Shown: positions 1 to 9,026 of the stretch, one piece after another | How positions within the stretch are numbered: position 1 is the first letter of the stretch | Layout: every line of letters starts with the position of its first letter | IMG/VR virus record: IMGVR_UViG_3300035698_001597 | Span: 1 to 31,444 of that record | Strand: one strand, 5' to 3' | Source: a virus | Length of the DNA stretch: 31,444 nucleotides | Notes under the pieces: generated by a model | The model's database searches: none | Told to the model about the DNA's origin: nothing | What the model saw: the letters and a program-made list of their open reading frames with translations, nothing else | Position numbers and translations under genes: made by a program

Positions 1-429
1 CACTCCATTATTAATAAAATACTGCCCATCAATCCCACCTGTACCGTCGGACGTTGCCCCATACTCAAACGAATTAGCACCGTTAATGCGGTACTGATGA
101 CGGATTGAATCACCATCTGCTAGAGCTGTACCGAGCCATGAATCGAATACTGTGACGTAATTATCACCTGCCACAGCATCGTATGAGATAGGTAAGTCCA
201 TAACAAGCGGTCTGCCTGTCTGGATGTTAGCCTCATCATCTACCTTTAGCATGTACACTATAGTAGTATCTCCATCAGCGTAGGCAGTTATCCACTTACC
301 ATTGTACAGGGTCATTCTATCCTTGACTGTAACTATATCACCTGACCATGTTTTCTTATATACGCCAAAAGCACTAGAGATCATCAATAGCGTCATAGCT
401 GTTATTAAAAAGAACTTTCTCATCATCAT
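1..429 (-). CDS. Partial secreted-type protein at end of structural operon (3' end outside window)
   Basis: The reading frame is open from 429 to the window edge (143 codons, no stop), so the C-terminus is missing. It begins with three consecutive ATG codons behind a GGTAGGAGA ribosome-binding site, three bases after the stop of the upstream gene, so it is part of the same leftward operon. The N-terminus looks like a Sec signal peptide: basic MRK, then a hydrophobic stretch of about 15 residues ending SSAFG before VYKK. The remainder is beta-rich and polar with no recognised domain. A signal peptide is unusual for a protein in a tail-gene position. The protein may instead act in the periplasm (lysis, superinfection exclusion or surface modification). 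Function is not known. Confidence 0.75.
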   Translation of the reverse strand, partial: MMMRKFFLITAMTLLMISSAFGVYKKTWSGDIVTVKDRMTLYNGKWITAYADGDTTIVYMLKVDDEANIQTGRPLVMDLPISYDAVAGDNYVTVFDSWLGTALADGDSIRHQYRINGANSFEYGATSDGTGGIDGQYFINNGV

Positions 430-432
430 CTC

Positions 433-1866
433 CTACCTAAACTTTCTAACTATTGGAGTAACTGTTACAGTAGCACCGTTCCAGTTATTAGCATATACAT
501 CTAAATCACACTCGCTTGTAAACACCTGCTGATCTGGAACCATGAGATACTTACTACTAGCATCTAGGTCTATTCTATCTATCAGCAAAGTATTGTCTGT
601 GGCATTCTCTATCCTAAACTGAGTCACAGCTTCAGCATCTGTCTCTATAACTATAGCATCAAGTATGTATGTACTATCTGGTATGGTCATATGTGTAGCA
701 GTAGTACTCCATCTAGCTTGAGCAGTAAAGTCTACACTACGATTAATATTGTCTGCGTAAGTGGATGTAAGCAAAACTCCAGCTATAGCGGCACTAGTAG
801 AGGTTACTACTATCCGGCATATAGTATTTCCTTTTACAAAAGTAACAAGCTCACCTTGCCATTGGAACGTAGTGTCTGTCCATGTGATTGTATAATCAGT
901 ACCACCGCCATTAACTAGGATAAGTTCTATCTTACCACCATCTATCATGTTTGCGAATGTTAGTTCTAGATTGCCGCCAAGGTTTATCTCTTTCCTCTCA
1001 TCATCGCCATTAGTACCATCTAAACCACTGAATGATAGGGTCATACTAGCTTCAAATGATTGCACATCTTTCTGCCTAGTATAGATTTCCTCACGTACTA
1101 AAGTAGTACCGTTGTAGCGTTTTGACCTATTATCCTCAGTGTCATTAATCTTATCAGACCTATTGACAAACATCTCTACCCATTCAACACCATTCCATAT
1201 TACTATATTGTTGGCATCTAAGGCCTGTGCTGTCTCAGAAGAAGATGCAGTAGTAGTAGTATTGTAATATCTATCCCTAGGAGCTCGGACTGCTGGCTCT
1301 GCCGCATCGAAGTTAAGAGTCCCATCAACCTCTAGCATTACACCGCCTCTATTTGGAGTGTCTGGTGAGTATGCTTGATACTTAAAGGATGATGAAAGGT
1401 CTTCGTTGTACTGAAAGTATGAATCGGCATTATAAACATAAAACTGCATTAAGTTTTCAGGTAGTCCAAGGTCTGCCCAATTAGCTTCTACTGTATTATC
1501 TAGTCCTGTTAGTTGATATATATGATTCTTTACAAACGAAGTAACTACTCCATCTCCAGTGCATATTGCTTTATCTTCTGCCGCAATAGCAACTAAACCT
1601 GAGTGTGTGGTAGCCCAATAAGCAGATAACATACTATCACCAAGACACATTGTATAGATATTAACTGGCCCTTGAGAATTACCATCAGTAAATAATTCTT
1701 GCGTTCCACCAGTTGGGTCAGTCCATACTTTCCTCCCATCAACAACTGAAAGATAATAATATCCAGCAGGAGGAGATCCTTTAGCAACTGTTTCATCAAC
1801 GGTCACTTCACGCCACTTACCAAAGCTATGTAACGCACTTACTATAGGTTTAAATAGGTCTAACAT
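433..1866 (-). CDS. Hypothetical beta-rich tail/neck structural protein
   Basis: The 477-residue frame sits one base after the preceding gene and three bases before the next, inside the leftward late operon. It is rich in Thr, Asp, Asn and Val, with few Lys and only three Cys, a composition typical of phage tail or fibre proteins. No catalytic motif is seen. Residues 200-240 are Thr/Ser-rich and may be a linker between two beta domains. Position after the adaptor-like genes suggests a tail, stopper or fibre component. This is inference from context only. The start is the ATG at 1866; there is no strong Shine-Dalgarno, consistent with translational coupling to the gene ending at 1868. Confidence 0.7.
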   Translation of the reverse strand: MLDLFKPIVSALHSFGKWREVTVDETVAKGSPPAGYYYLSVVDGRKVWTDPTGGTQELFTDGNSQGPVNIYTMCLGDSMLSAYWATTHSGLVAIAAEDKAICTGDGVVTSFVKNHIYQLTGLDNTVEANWADLGLPENLMQFYVYNADSYFQYNEDLSSSFKYQAYSPDTPNRGGVMLEVDGTLNFDAAEPAVRAPRDRYYNTTTTASSSETAQALDANNIVIWNGVEWVEMFVNRSDKINDTEDNRSKRYNGTTLVREEIYTRQKDVQSFEASMTLSFSGLDGTNGDDERKEINLGGNLELTFANMIDGGKIELILVNGGGTDYTITWTDTTFQWQGELVTFVKGNTICRIVVTSTSAAIAGVLLTSTYADNINRSVDFTAQARWSTTATHMTIPDSTYILDAIVIETDAEAVTQFRIENATDNTLLIDRIDLDASSKYLMVPDQQVFTSECDLDVYANNWNGATVTVTPIVRKFR

Positions 1867-1867
1867 C

Positions 1868-2461
1868 TTACCACTCCACCATATAGAGCGACTTAGATGC
1901 TACTGAGGTCTTCTGCTTAAAGCTAACTATTACATCTTCATCGTTACCAGCAGGTCTTAGTCCTTGAGGTACTGGTAGAGGTGTCTGTACTTCTTCTGGT
2001 ATCCATACGCTATTTTCTGATACGTACTCAGATGTGCTAAGTAAGTAGACTGAGCCAGTACCAGTAGCGGCCCATGCTACATTAGCTATAGTAAAGTATG
2101 ATCCACTAACAGTAATCGCTCCAATAGTGTTGTATGTATCATCAGCAAAGCCTGTACATAGTACATAGTTGCCTGTTGCTAATCCAAGGCTAGCCATAGA
2201 TGCACCAGCAGTATATCTAGCAAGTGACGATCCGTCAACCATAGAGGTTATACTTACCTTGGTCTTATCCATAAGGTTTATAAGCGAGAACCTGTATCTA
2301 AGGTCTGAGTCTGGTGTGAGGATTATCGCTGTAGTTGATCTGCTTAAAAGCTTTCCTGCGACAACTTGAGATGATATATCTATAGTATCCTTCTCATCCC
2401 ACTCTCCTGCTGTGAGGGAGTTCAGGGATTCTGCTACTCCTAATTTATTCTTATTTGCCAT
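1868..2461 (-). CDS. Hypothetical structural protein, 197 aa
   Basis: A 197-residue protein with a polar N-terminus (MANKNKLGVAESLNSL) followed by alternating beta-type segments and small-residue turns. There are no transmembrane segments and no catalytic motif. It lies within the leftward virion-protein operon, 73 bases after the adaptor-like gene and directly before the 477-residue gene, with a GAAGGG-type ribosome-binding site about 8 bases from the ATG. A head-tail joining or tail role is likely from context, but no family is recognised. Confidence 0.7.
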   Translation of the reverse strand: MANKNKLGVAESLNSLTAGEWDEKDTIDISSQVVAGKLLSRSTTAIILTPDSDLRYRFSLINLMDKTKVSITSMVDGSSLARYTAGASMASLGLATGNYVLCTGFADDTYNTIGAITVSGSYFTIANVAWAATGTGSVYLLSTSEYVSENSVWIPEEVQTPLPVPQGLRPAGNDEDVIVSFKQKTSVASKSLYMVEW

Positions 2462-2534
2462 TTTAATACCCTTCTGATTGCGTAGTCGGGATTCCTTTTA
2501 AGGTCTTGGACTTGACCGTGAACAGGACTTTAGA

Positions 2535-3698
2535 CTACAGTTTAAGTGGACCCTGTGGCGTACTTTGCCTCATTCCGTCGCCCACTCGTAATTTTTGTGC
2601 GGTAGCTAACCGTGTAAAGAACTTTTTCTCTCTATATTCAGCTTGCCTAATATCGACATTTTTAGCGTCATCAGACAACTTAAATTTAACATATTCAATG
2701 AGGGCATTTATATGAGAATCCGATATATTGATGTATGAATCCTCGTCTGGACTTGTAAGCTCTGAGAAGTCAGTCCACAGGTCTGTATCTGTGAAGTCTA
2801 TAGAGGTCCAAATAGGAAGCAGTACCACGCTGTCATTAGTTGTCAGAGTAAAGGTATCATCAGTAGCTGTGAATACTGTCTCTACAGCATCAGTCCCTCC
2901 ATCTGGCACAAAGCTACCTACTGTATACTTTGATATAATATAGGTAGACCCTATGGTAAGAGTACCACTAGTTATCGGAGTACCTATATGCTCAAGACTA
3001 TCTGTGTTAGATAATGTAGGAGGAAGAGCAGGTATATTAAGTATAAACAGTGTCCCTACATTACTATCACCAGCTCCCAATGATCCAAAGTTAACAGCAC
3101 TTTGAGATGAAATCATGTAGTAGTCACCATTAACTAGATCATCTGTACTAGTTACCTTATCATACGCTGTACGCTTGTAGTAGTGGCCTCTAACACCCTT
3201 ATCTGTACGTATGCCATCATCTACATACACAACTGTATTAAGGAGCTCTGTTGGGTCAGGGATAAGTATAGGTGCAGAGCCAGTAGAGCCATGATAGACA
3301 GTAGCATCCCCAGTAGGACTATATGTAAAAACGTAATCCTTTTTGGTGTAGGTAACTTTAATCGCATCTGTAACATTCTCATCTGGTGTGTCGTATATTG
3401 CATCAGTCTCATCATACTTCAACAGTCTAAACTGCTTACCGTATGTCTCCCACTTGTACAGCTCCCATGTAGAGGTATAGCCTGTAGCGTTCTCATCGCT
3501 TACTATACTTATACTATTGAGGTCTATCATATCCTCTGGAAAGTTGTAGAGGCTAACCCCATTGACTATAGAGATACTAGCAGTAACTACGTTCTCTCTG
3601 CCTATCTCCTGCATCTCTCTGAAGAAGTCCTTAGTGTAGGCAATTACGTATCCTACCTCTTTTGATTTAACTCGTTCTAATAGTTCTAATAGTTTCAT
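2535..3698 (-). CDS. Putative head-tail adaptor with large central insertion
   Basis: The 387-residue product has an N-terminal part (1-110) and a C-terminal part (about 325-387) that resemble small phage head-tail adaptors: an N-terminal helix, a strand-rich core around a Asn-Phe-Pro-Glu-Asp segment, and closing helices with the run SHINALIEYVKFKLSDDA. Between them is about 200 residues of Thr/Ser/Asp-rich beta sequence, which looks like an inserted domain. Adaptors normally sit below the portal and connect it to the tail. The gene lies eight bases downstream of a 207-residue structural gene. The adaptor call rests on fold impression only and is moderately uncertain. Confidence 0.5.
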   Translation of the reverse strand: MKLLELLERVKSKEVGYVIAYTKDFFREMQEIGRENVVTASISIVNGVSLYNFPEDMIDLNSISIVSDENATGYTSTWELYKWETYGKQFRLLKYDETDAIYDTPDENVTDAIKVTYTKKDYVFTYSPTGDATVYHGSTGSAPILIPDPTELLNTVVYVDDGIRTDKGVRGHYYKRTAYDKVTSTDDLVNGDYYMISSQSAVNFGSLGAGDSNVGTLFILNIPALPPTLSNTDSLEHIGTPITSGTLTIGSTYIISKYTVGSFVPDGGTDAVETVFTATDDTFTLTTNDSVVLLPIWTSIDFTDTDLWTDFSELTSPDEDSYINISDSHINALIEYVKFKLSDDAKNVDIRQAEYREKKFFTRLATAQKLRVGDGMRQSTPQGPLKL

Positions 3699-3706
3699 TG
3701 TGACTC

Positions 3707-4330
3707 CTATGTTACAGCTAAGTATTCAAGTGCAACACCATCGCCAGTAAAAGCAGAACCATCAGGATTAAACCCCCTAGCTACAATCTGATGCCTGGCT
3801 CCATCTACAACCTCATTTAGGCCAGTCAAGTCTCCGCCAACAACAAATGTAGTCATACTTAATGACTCTGATCCAACTGGCAAAGCTATGCCCTGTCCTG
3901 GCCTTAGCCATGCAATTTCAAAATAGTGATGAATTGGAGTCCCCCCACTAGTTACATATCCAGCGGCAAACGTGTCAGAGTATGCTGTTATTCGTACAGC
4001 AACTAATATACAAATACTAGAAGATGCCCCAAGCTCTGTATCAGATACATATGTTCTCCCAGTATTCTTTATATATAAGAACTTTGGTGCTACTATAGGG
4101 TCTTCAGGTATAACTCTTGTCACTCCTGAGCATTCTCTGTAATTAGGAGATTTATCTTTCCATCCTTGTTCTTCAACCGTGCCCCCATAGCTAGTTACGT
4201 CTAAACTTTCACCACCACCACTTAATCTCCTACCAACCTCACTAGCTACTATATCTTTAGTATCATTGTCTTCTGTCGTTAAGGACTCTATAGGCGTAAC
4301 GCTAGTTCTAAACTTTATTCTGTCACCCAT
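3707..4330 (-). CDS. Hypothetical structural protein, 207 aa
   Basis: The ATG at 4330 shares its A with the TAA stop of the upstream gene (TAATG), so the two are translationally coupled. The product is soluble, beta-rich, rich in Gly/Thr/Val and has no recognised motif; a stretch near residues 150-165 (LRPGQGIALPVGSE) suggests a loop-rich beta sandwich. Position between two adaptor-like genes suggests a small virion or neck component. No family is recognised. Confidence 0.7.
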   Translation of the reverse strand: MGDRIKFRTSVTPIESLTTEDNDTKDIVASEVGRRLSGGGESLDVTSYGGTVEEQGWKDKSPNYRECSGVTRVIPEDPIVAPKFLYIKNTGRTYVSDTELGASSSICILVAVRITAYSDTFAAGYVTSGGTPIHHYFEIAWLRPGQGIALPVGSESLSMTTFVVGGDLTGLNEVVDGARHQIVARGFNPDGSAFTGDGVALEYLAVT

Positions 4331-5358
4331 TACTTATCATCCTTTCTAGCAAATGGTACAAAACCCTTCTCATATCTCTCATTAAGCATAGTACGCTGTA
4401 GTCCTAGTTGCTGTAGCTCTGCTTGAAACTTCTGTAGGTCTGTAGAGAACTCTTGCACTGCGAATGCTACTTCCTGCTGGTACTTGGCTACATCGCCTTG
4501 GAACTCCTGTACCTCAGCTTGTAACTCTGACTTAGTACCTTCTATCTCTATCTGTAACTCAGCAGTATACTCTGCCATTGATTCGTTAAACTTGTTAAGC
4601 TCGTTCTGTATATCTGCCTGATAGTTTACAAGCTCTTTAGCTATCTGGTCAATCTTTACTGCACCACGTTCTAGGTCCTCTGATCCATCAGTATCTACAT
4701 AGGTTTCAAAGTCAGAGAAGTCAGGAGTGTAGACAGGTTGTGTATAAGTAGGTGGCGTATTAGGTATAGCCATTAGTCCACTGAACGAAGGAGCTGTAAT
4801 AGTAGTAGGCTCTGTTACCTTTGCACCTAGAGTCTTGCCAGCTATTCTCTCTTCTAATCCTGTAATAGCCGCATATAGTTGTATAAGTGGACGTATGCGA
4901 TAAGGTGTCTGAGGCATTGCCGCCTCTGTGTATGTACCTAGTCCATGATTTATAGTAGGCACTGCGATGTGCTTAAAGTGAGAGTATTGTCCAGAAGCTA
5001 GAGTTGGCTTGATATATGCAATACCGTCCTCTATCCAGTGCTTAGGATGCTTACGAGTAGGAGTTTTAAGACTGCCACTCTCTGCTACCCATGCCGCTTC
5101 ATTGTATGGTATCTGCATAGAATCATAACCATCTATGTCTGCACCTATAAGTATAGCTGTTGATGCACCTGATAGTAAAGTAAATGAGCCAGTCGCATTG
5201 CTGGCACTGCTAGACATCTCTAGTACTATAGGAGCTTCTACTATTTGAAGTCTATTAAGCACATCTAGGAATGCTTCCTCTAGCCAAGATGTCAAAAGGT
5301 CAGAGTCTGTAGTGGCTCCAACCAGTTCGTCTATTTGCTCTTTTACAGTCTTAGCCAT
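4330..5358 (-). CDS. Putative neck/adaptor-like protein with C-terminal coiled coil
   Basis: The 342-residue protein starts with a helical segment (MAKTVKEQIDELVG, then DLLTSWLEEAFLDVLNRL), followed by a beta-rich core and helices near residue 165 (RIRPLIQLYAAITGLEERI). This order resembles phage head-tail adaptor and connector proteins. A Pro/Thr-rich linker at about 195-220 leads into a long heptad-like helix at about 230-333, rich in Glu, Gln, Leu and Lys, which is probably a coiled coil. It is the first gene after the minus-strand terminator at 5397-5433, so it must be reached by readthrough or by a promoter I could not identify. An AGGA site precedes the ATG by seven bases. Confidence 0.5.
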   Translation of the reverse strand: MAKTVKEQIDELVGATTDSDLLTSWLEEAFLDVLNRLQIVEAPIVLEMSSSASNATGSFTLLSGASTAILIGADIDGYDSMQIPYNEAAWVAESGSLKTPTRKHPKHWIEDGIAYIKPTLASGQYSHFKHIAVPTINHGLGTYTEAAMPQTPYRIRPLIQLYAAITGLEERIAGKTLGAKVTEPTTITAPSFSGLMAIPNTPPTYTQPVYTPDFSDFETYVDTDGSEDLERGAVKIDQIAKELVNYQADIQNELNKFNESMAEYTAELQIEIEGTKSELQAEVQEFQGDVAKYQQEVAFAVQEFSTDLQKFQAELQQLGLQRTMLNERYEKGFVPFARKDDK

Positions 5359-5396
5359 AGTGTATCCTGTGATTGTTGTTGAAGGTTAGCAAGGAA

Positions 5397-5433
5397 AGGA
5401 AAAGGAAAGAGGCTCCCCACGAATGAGGAGCCT
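5397..5433 (-). terminator. Rho-independent terminator after decoration genes
   Basis: Read leftward, a 7-bp stem AGGCTCC/GGAGCCT (5433-5427 with 5416-5410) has a 10-base loop and is followed by a pyrimidine tract CTTTCCTTTTCC. It lies 14 bases past the stop of the second decoration-like gene. It would partly insulate the highly expressed capsid cluster from the neck and tail genes downstream. Confidence 0.75.
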
Positions 5434-5446
5434 GAGGTTTGTCTAT

Positions 5447-5950
5447 CTAGTCTGTATCAGTAATTATAGCAGACCCATCTGAATCTGCTCCAACACCTAT
5501 TATCATACCCTCTATGAACCACTCTGTAGCGGAAACACATATCAATGAGAGGAACGATCCAGCCGCTCCACCACCGTTTGCAAGGTTAGAGTCTAGTGTG
5601 ATGGTATTGTTATCAGCCGCACTCGCTAAAGCATAGAAGTTAGTATTGCTAGCAGTGTCGGATACTTGATCTGCGACTATCTGAATCATGCCTATTATCA
5701 TGTCTCCAGAAGTATCAGTAGTATCTCCAGTGGTAATAGTATAACCACTAGTATTGCTAGTCTTAACTAAAAACTTATACTTTACCCCTATCATATCAGA
5801 TGAGCATAGAGGTAATGTTATTGCTACTGCGGATGCCGACTTATCCAGTACAAACACTTTACCGCTATCACCCTTACTAAGAGTTTTATCGGCTGTGATT
5901 GATTCTAGGAAGTTATTTCTCCACGTTGGAGCTGCACCTAGCTTAGCCAT
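5447..5950 (-). CDS. Capsid-decoration/head-fibre-like protein, copy 2
   Basis: The 167-residue product is a clear paralogue of the adjacent upstream gene. Shared landmarks in the same order are an MAKLGA start, GDSGKVF near residue 28, an ITLP strand, MIGV-x-YKF, repeated GD-T turns, a GDM-x-IGM segment, SAT-x-WF-x-EG and a DSDG near the C-terminus. No signal or membrane segment is seen. Its place shortly after the major capsid gene suggests a capsid decoration or head-fibre protein, but this is context-based. It is the last gene before a terminator. Only ten bases separate it from its paralogue. Confidence 0.65.
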   Translation of the reverse strand: MAKLGAAPTWRNNFLESITADKTLSKGDSGKVFVLDKSASAVAITLPLCSSDMIGVKYKFLVKTSNTSGYTITTGDTTDTSGDMIIGMIQIVADQVSDTASNTNFYALASAADNNTITLDSNLANGGGAAGSFLSLICVSATEWFIEGMIIGVGADSDGSAIITDTD

Positions 5951-5960
5951 CTACGACCCC

Positions 5961-6461
5961 CTAACTAGCGTTTACGAATAAGGCTGTACCATCAGAGTCT
6001 GCATCGCCGGTGAATATAACACCTTCTACAAACCACTGTGTCGCTGATACGCATGTTAGCGTCAGCCAACTACCTGCTTCACCGCCAGTATCGTCAAGGT
6101 TTCCATCAAGATCAATAGATGAATCATTAGTAGCTGGGACAATAGATCGTCCATTCGCTCCATTTGTAGTACTTGATATTTGAGCCGCCGTCAAGACTAG
6201 CATGCCTATATACATATCGCCAGTAGAGTCGGTAAGATCGCCAGTGTTTATAGTATACTTATTGTCATTTGCTGTCTGTACAATAAACTTATACCGAACA
6301 CCTATCATGTTAGCAGAACATACTGGCAAGGTTATAGCTAGCAGTGATGTGCTATTAAGTAAAAAGACTTTACCACTATCACCTTTAGTTAATGCTCTTG
6401 CGGCAGTAAGTTCTTCTATGTAGTTTTCGCTCCATGCGGCAACTGCACCTAATTTAGCCAT
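5961..6461 (-). CDS. Capsid-decoration/head-fibre-like protein, copy 1
   Basis: The 166-residue product is the tandem paralogue of the downstream gene, sharing its N-terminus (MAKLGA), GDSGKVF, ITLP, MIGV-x-YKF, the GDM-x-IGM segment and SAT-x-WF-x-EG. Divergence is greatest in the middle (about residues 90-125), where loops differ in length and charge. Two related versions could occupy different capsid sites or bind different surfaces. Located ten bases after the jelly-roll-like gene in the capsid cluster, with an AAGGAG site before the ATG. Confidence 0.65.
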   Translation of the reverse strand: MAKLGAVAAWSENYIEELTAARALTKGDSGKVFLLNSTSLLAITLPVCSANMIGVRYKFIVQTANDNKYTINTGDLTDSTGDMYIGMLVLTAAQISSTTNGANGRSIVPATNDSSIDLDGNLDDTGGEAGSWLTLTCVSATQWFVEGVIFTGDADSDGTALFVNAS

Positions 6462-6471
6462 TAGTTACTCC

Positions 6472-7254
6472 TTACTGTCTAAAGTGGGCTACATAAATGT
6501 AGTCAACTGTTAAGATGACATCCGAACCATTTGCGGCATCACCGTTTATTTCAAGTACCGGATACAACGCTGTAGTAGGAGTAAAGCCTCCACCTGTAAG
6601 CGTCTTGTATAAAGTTCCATTAACAAAGAACTTGATAGTGTTTGCATCCTGTGATACCTCTATTCTTAGGGTCTGGTATACGTCTGCTACTGGAGCCACG
6701 CCAAGTGTACCACTAGTAGTGTCGTCAGTGCTAGTGTCTACAGCTATACCCCACCATTCGGCAGTTGTCATGCGTGAGTCGAATACGAAGCAAGCCGCAT
6801 CTGTAGCGGTAGAGGTTATAGCTAATAATGCTACGCTGAATGGTTCCTCTAGAGCCTGTGTATCAGTAAAGCCAATATTGACAGAACATGTAAGAGCACT
6901 AAGTTTAACCCTAGCTTCCATTACTAATCCACCATAGCTAGCTTTAATGGGTATCTTACTGACTAGCAAGGAGGCATCTACAGCAACAGTTCCATCACCG
7001 TCGCCTGCTGTAAGAACCGCAGTTCCACCAGTAGCTACTGTAGCAGGTACTTTAGGATCTAAGGCATGATTGTCAGTACCAGATAGGCCAATGAACCAAT
7101 CGTCGTTTCCTAGAGCTCTCTGCTCTAAGAAGTCTTCAAACATCTCTAAGTGAGATGCGTTATATCCAACTAATGCTTTCATCTGCTGGCCTGTGCCTAC
7201 AGCGTCAGGTGCAAAAGCGATATTATATTTGTTGTCTGGAGCTGGTGTCTTCAT
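6472..7254 (-). CDS. LamG/concanavalin-like jelly-roll virion protein
   Basis: The 260-residue product has a helical N-terminal stretch (to about residue 55, with MKALVGYNASHLEMFEDFLEQR) and then a domain of about 180 residues with the feel of a concanavalin A/LamG sandwich: strands VMEARVKL, VNIGFTD, YQTLRIEVSQD, TIKFFVNGTLYKTL, and YPVLEINGDA before a final strand. In that family the F-x-V-NG-x-L strand pair is typical. Such domains bind carbohydrate or decorate capsids. It is directly downstream of the major capsid gene (12-base gap) and so is probably a head-associated protein. Confidence 0.55.
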   Translation of the reverse strand: MKTPAPDNKYNIAFAPDAVGTGQQMKALVGYNASHLEMFEDFLEQRALGNDDWFIGLSGTDNHALDPKVPATVATGGTAVLTAGDGDGTVAVDASLLVSKIPIKASYGGLVMEARVKLSALTCSVNIGFTDTQALEEPFSVALLAITSTATDAACFVFDSRMTTAEWWGIAVDTSTDDTTSGTLGVAPVADVYQTLRIEVSQDANTIKFFVNGTLYKTLTGGGFTPTTALYPVLEINGDAANGSDVILTVDYIYVAHFRQ

Positions 7255-7265
7255 TATCTATCTCC

Positions 7266-8990
7266 TTACAGCCAAATAGCCATGCGTTCAGGTGCACCAA
7301 ATTCAAAGCCTGTATCAGTTTCTATCATATCTACACGATAGGACTCACCGCTATTAGCCTTGTTCTTCACATTTGGATATACGTGAACATCTAAGTTAAT
7401 ACCATTACCAATCAAAGGACGAATCTTTGCTTGGCTCATATCTATACCCACCATCTTGATCTGTGAACGATCCAAGTGAATATCTCTCATAACATGCATA
7501 ACTGTACCATCTACAATTATCTTACGTGCTTTAACACCACCGATAGAGGCCCAGCCTTCGTTAGACAGTTCAAAGTTAGATGAAATCTCAACGTTGTTCT
7601 TAGTGTAGCCAGCTTTCTTACCAAACCAGTTCCATACAGGAGTATTACAGTAGTAGTGAATGCGTGTCTGAGGATCAAGTGCGAAACGTGGATCATTGTA
7701 AGCAGACATGTCTTCAAGGAAGTCGTCACAGGTCTTAGCGTTAATATCTAGCAAGAACTGATTACCGTTGTTCAGGATGAAGTTCAGTACGCCCTCTGTA
7801 TAGGTATTGCCAGCAGAGTCCTTAAACTGTTCACCCCAGTAGGCTGTATCACCCATCTGCAAGTTAAGCTCTAAGAACTTAGTACGCCATTCCTCTTTCC
7901 AAGGATTACCCTCGTATTTGAGACGTGTAGCCATAGCTCTGTAAGACATCTGAGCCCAGCGTTTGAAGTACTGAGTATAACCGTAGTCTGTAGAGTATGG
8001 ATTTTCACGGAAGGTATCAGCACCATAGCCGGACAGTTCATGATAGGCAGAGCCCATAATGTATGAACGAGCAGGTTCTAACTTCTGTGCAATAGAGCTA
8101 GAGCCAGTACCATGCGAAACGTCGAAAGGCTTAGCATTGGATGAGCTCCATGTACTAGAGTTACCTATCAGTGATGTAGGAGCTAGATATGCGGCGGCAG
8201 GTTGCTTAACTACACGGACGTTAAGTATCATTGCATCGCCAATCTGAGTAGAGCCAGTATCATCATAGACTGTAAGCGTGAAAGTAGAAAGAATGCGTAC
8301 AATAGCATAGTCAGCAACACTACGAACAGTGCTAGCCGGTGTAATTGTACCAGTAGGAATACGTACTGTCATATCAGGGAAAAACCAAGCGGGCTTAGTA
8401 CCAGTTTCACCTGCTATAATCTCATGGCCAGCAGTGTTAGTGCTATTAACAATAACGTTCTGCAAGTTACCAGCAGTCTTATAGTCACCCATCATCAAGA
8501 TAGACTGTTCGCCATCTGCGGCTACTATAGTACTGTTAGCGTATGTATCTGCACCAAAGCCTAAGTCAGCGGCTAGGATGCCCTGCATGAAGGTATGGTC
8601 TGTACCAGTAGTCAAGCCAGTGGCTGTTGCTACTGCTGTCGTGACAGTCTTATTAGCTTCTACCAGTTCGCCTAGTGCAGTCATTCCAACTACATAGCCA
8701 TACTGCTTAAAAGGTACTGCTTCACGTTTGTAAGTGTATTTGAACTCTGCGTCATCCGTAGGGACTTTACGCATCATGTTCATGTGATGCAAAAATGGAT
8801 CACGTGCATAGGAAAGTTTAGTGAATGACTTCCCAAAGTTGTAACCTCTCCGTAAATCACCAGTATCAAGGGTTACGGACCGACCGGCTCTACTAGCTAC
8901 ATCAGCTTGATTCAACCCAGCTAGAGGAGAGATTACAGTACGAGGAGTATCACCATAAGGTCGAGTAATTCCAGAATAATCTTCTGCCAT
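7266..8990 (-). CDS. Major capsid protein (HK97-fold, SU10-like)
   Basis: The 574-residue protein is encoded directly after the scaffold gene and in standard packaging order (TerL, portal, scaffold, capsid). Around residues 325-395 is the most capsid-like part: a Tyr-Gly-Tyr-Thr-Gln-Tyr-Phe segment, a helix with many Arg (MSYRAMATRLKYEG), then EEWRTKFLELNLQMG. This resembles the spine-helix region of the SU10/N4-type HK97-fold capsid family. Residues 120-290 look like an extra beta-rich insertion. A GGAGATAATA ribosome-binding site precedes the ATG. Compared with its neighbours the gene uses more CGT and AAG codons, as expected for a highly expressed protein. The exact family is not certain. 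Confidence 0.8.
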   Translation of the reverse strand: MAEDYSGITRPYGDTPRTVISPLAGLNQADVASRAGRSVTLDTGDLRRGYNFGKSFTKLSYARDPFLHHMNMMRKVPTDDAEFKYTYKREAVPFKQYGYVVGMTALGELVEANKTVTTAVATATGLTTGTDHTFMQGILAADLGFGADTYANSTIVAADGEQSILMMGDYKTAGNLQNVIVNSTNTAGHEIIAGETGTKPAWFFPDMTVRIPTGTITPASTVRSVADYAIVRILSTFTLTVYDDTGSTQIGDAMILNVRVVKQPAAAYLAPTSLIGNSSTWSSSNAKPFDVSHGTGSSSIAQKLEPARSYIMGSAYHELSGYGADTFRENPYSTDYGYTQYFKRWAQMSYRAMATRLKYEGNPWKEEWRTKFLELNLQMGDTAYWGEQFKDSAGNTYTEGVLNFILNNGNQFLLDINAKTCDDFLEDMSAYNDPRFALDPQTRIHYYCNTPVWNWFGKKAGYTKNNVEISSNFELSNEGWASIGGVKARKIIVDGTVMHVMRDIHLDRSQIKMVGIDMSQAKIRPLIGNGINLDVHVYPNVKNKANSGESYRVDMIETDTGFEFGAPERMAIWL

Positions 8991-9010
8991 TATTATCTCC
9001 TTTGACCCTG

Positions 9011-9025
9011 CCTACTATATGTAGG
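9011..9025 (-). other. Short hairpin in capsid gene leader
   Basis: CCTAC and GTAGG (5-bp stem, 5-base loop TATAT) lie between the scaffold stop and the capsid ribosome-binding site. No U-tract follows. It could be an RNA-processing or stability element that boosts capsid mRNA, but the stem is short. Confidence 0.3.
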
Positions 9026-9026
9026 T

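Noticed and set aside
6515-6937. 140-residue plus-strand frame within the jelly-roll gene
   Set aside because: Shadow frame opposite a well-supported late gene, with no ribosome-binding site and no reason for rightward transcription here.
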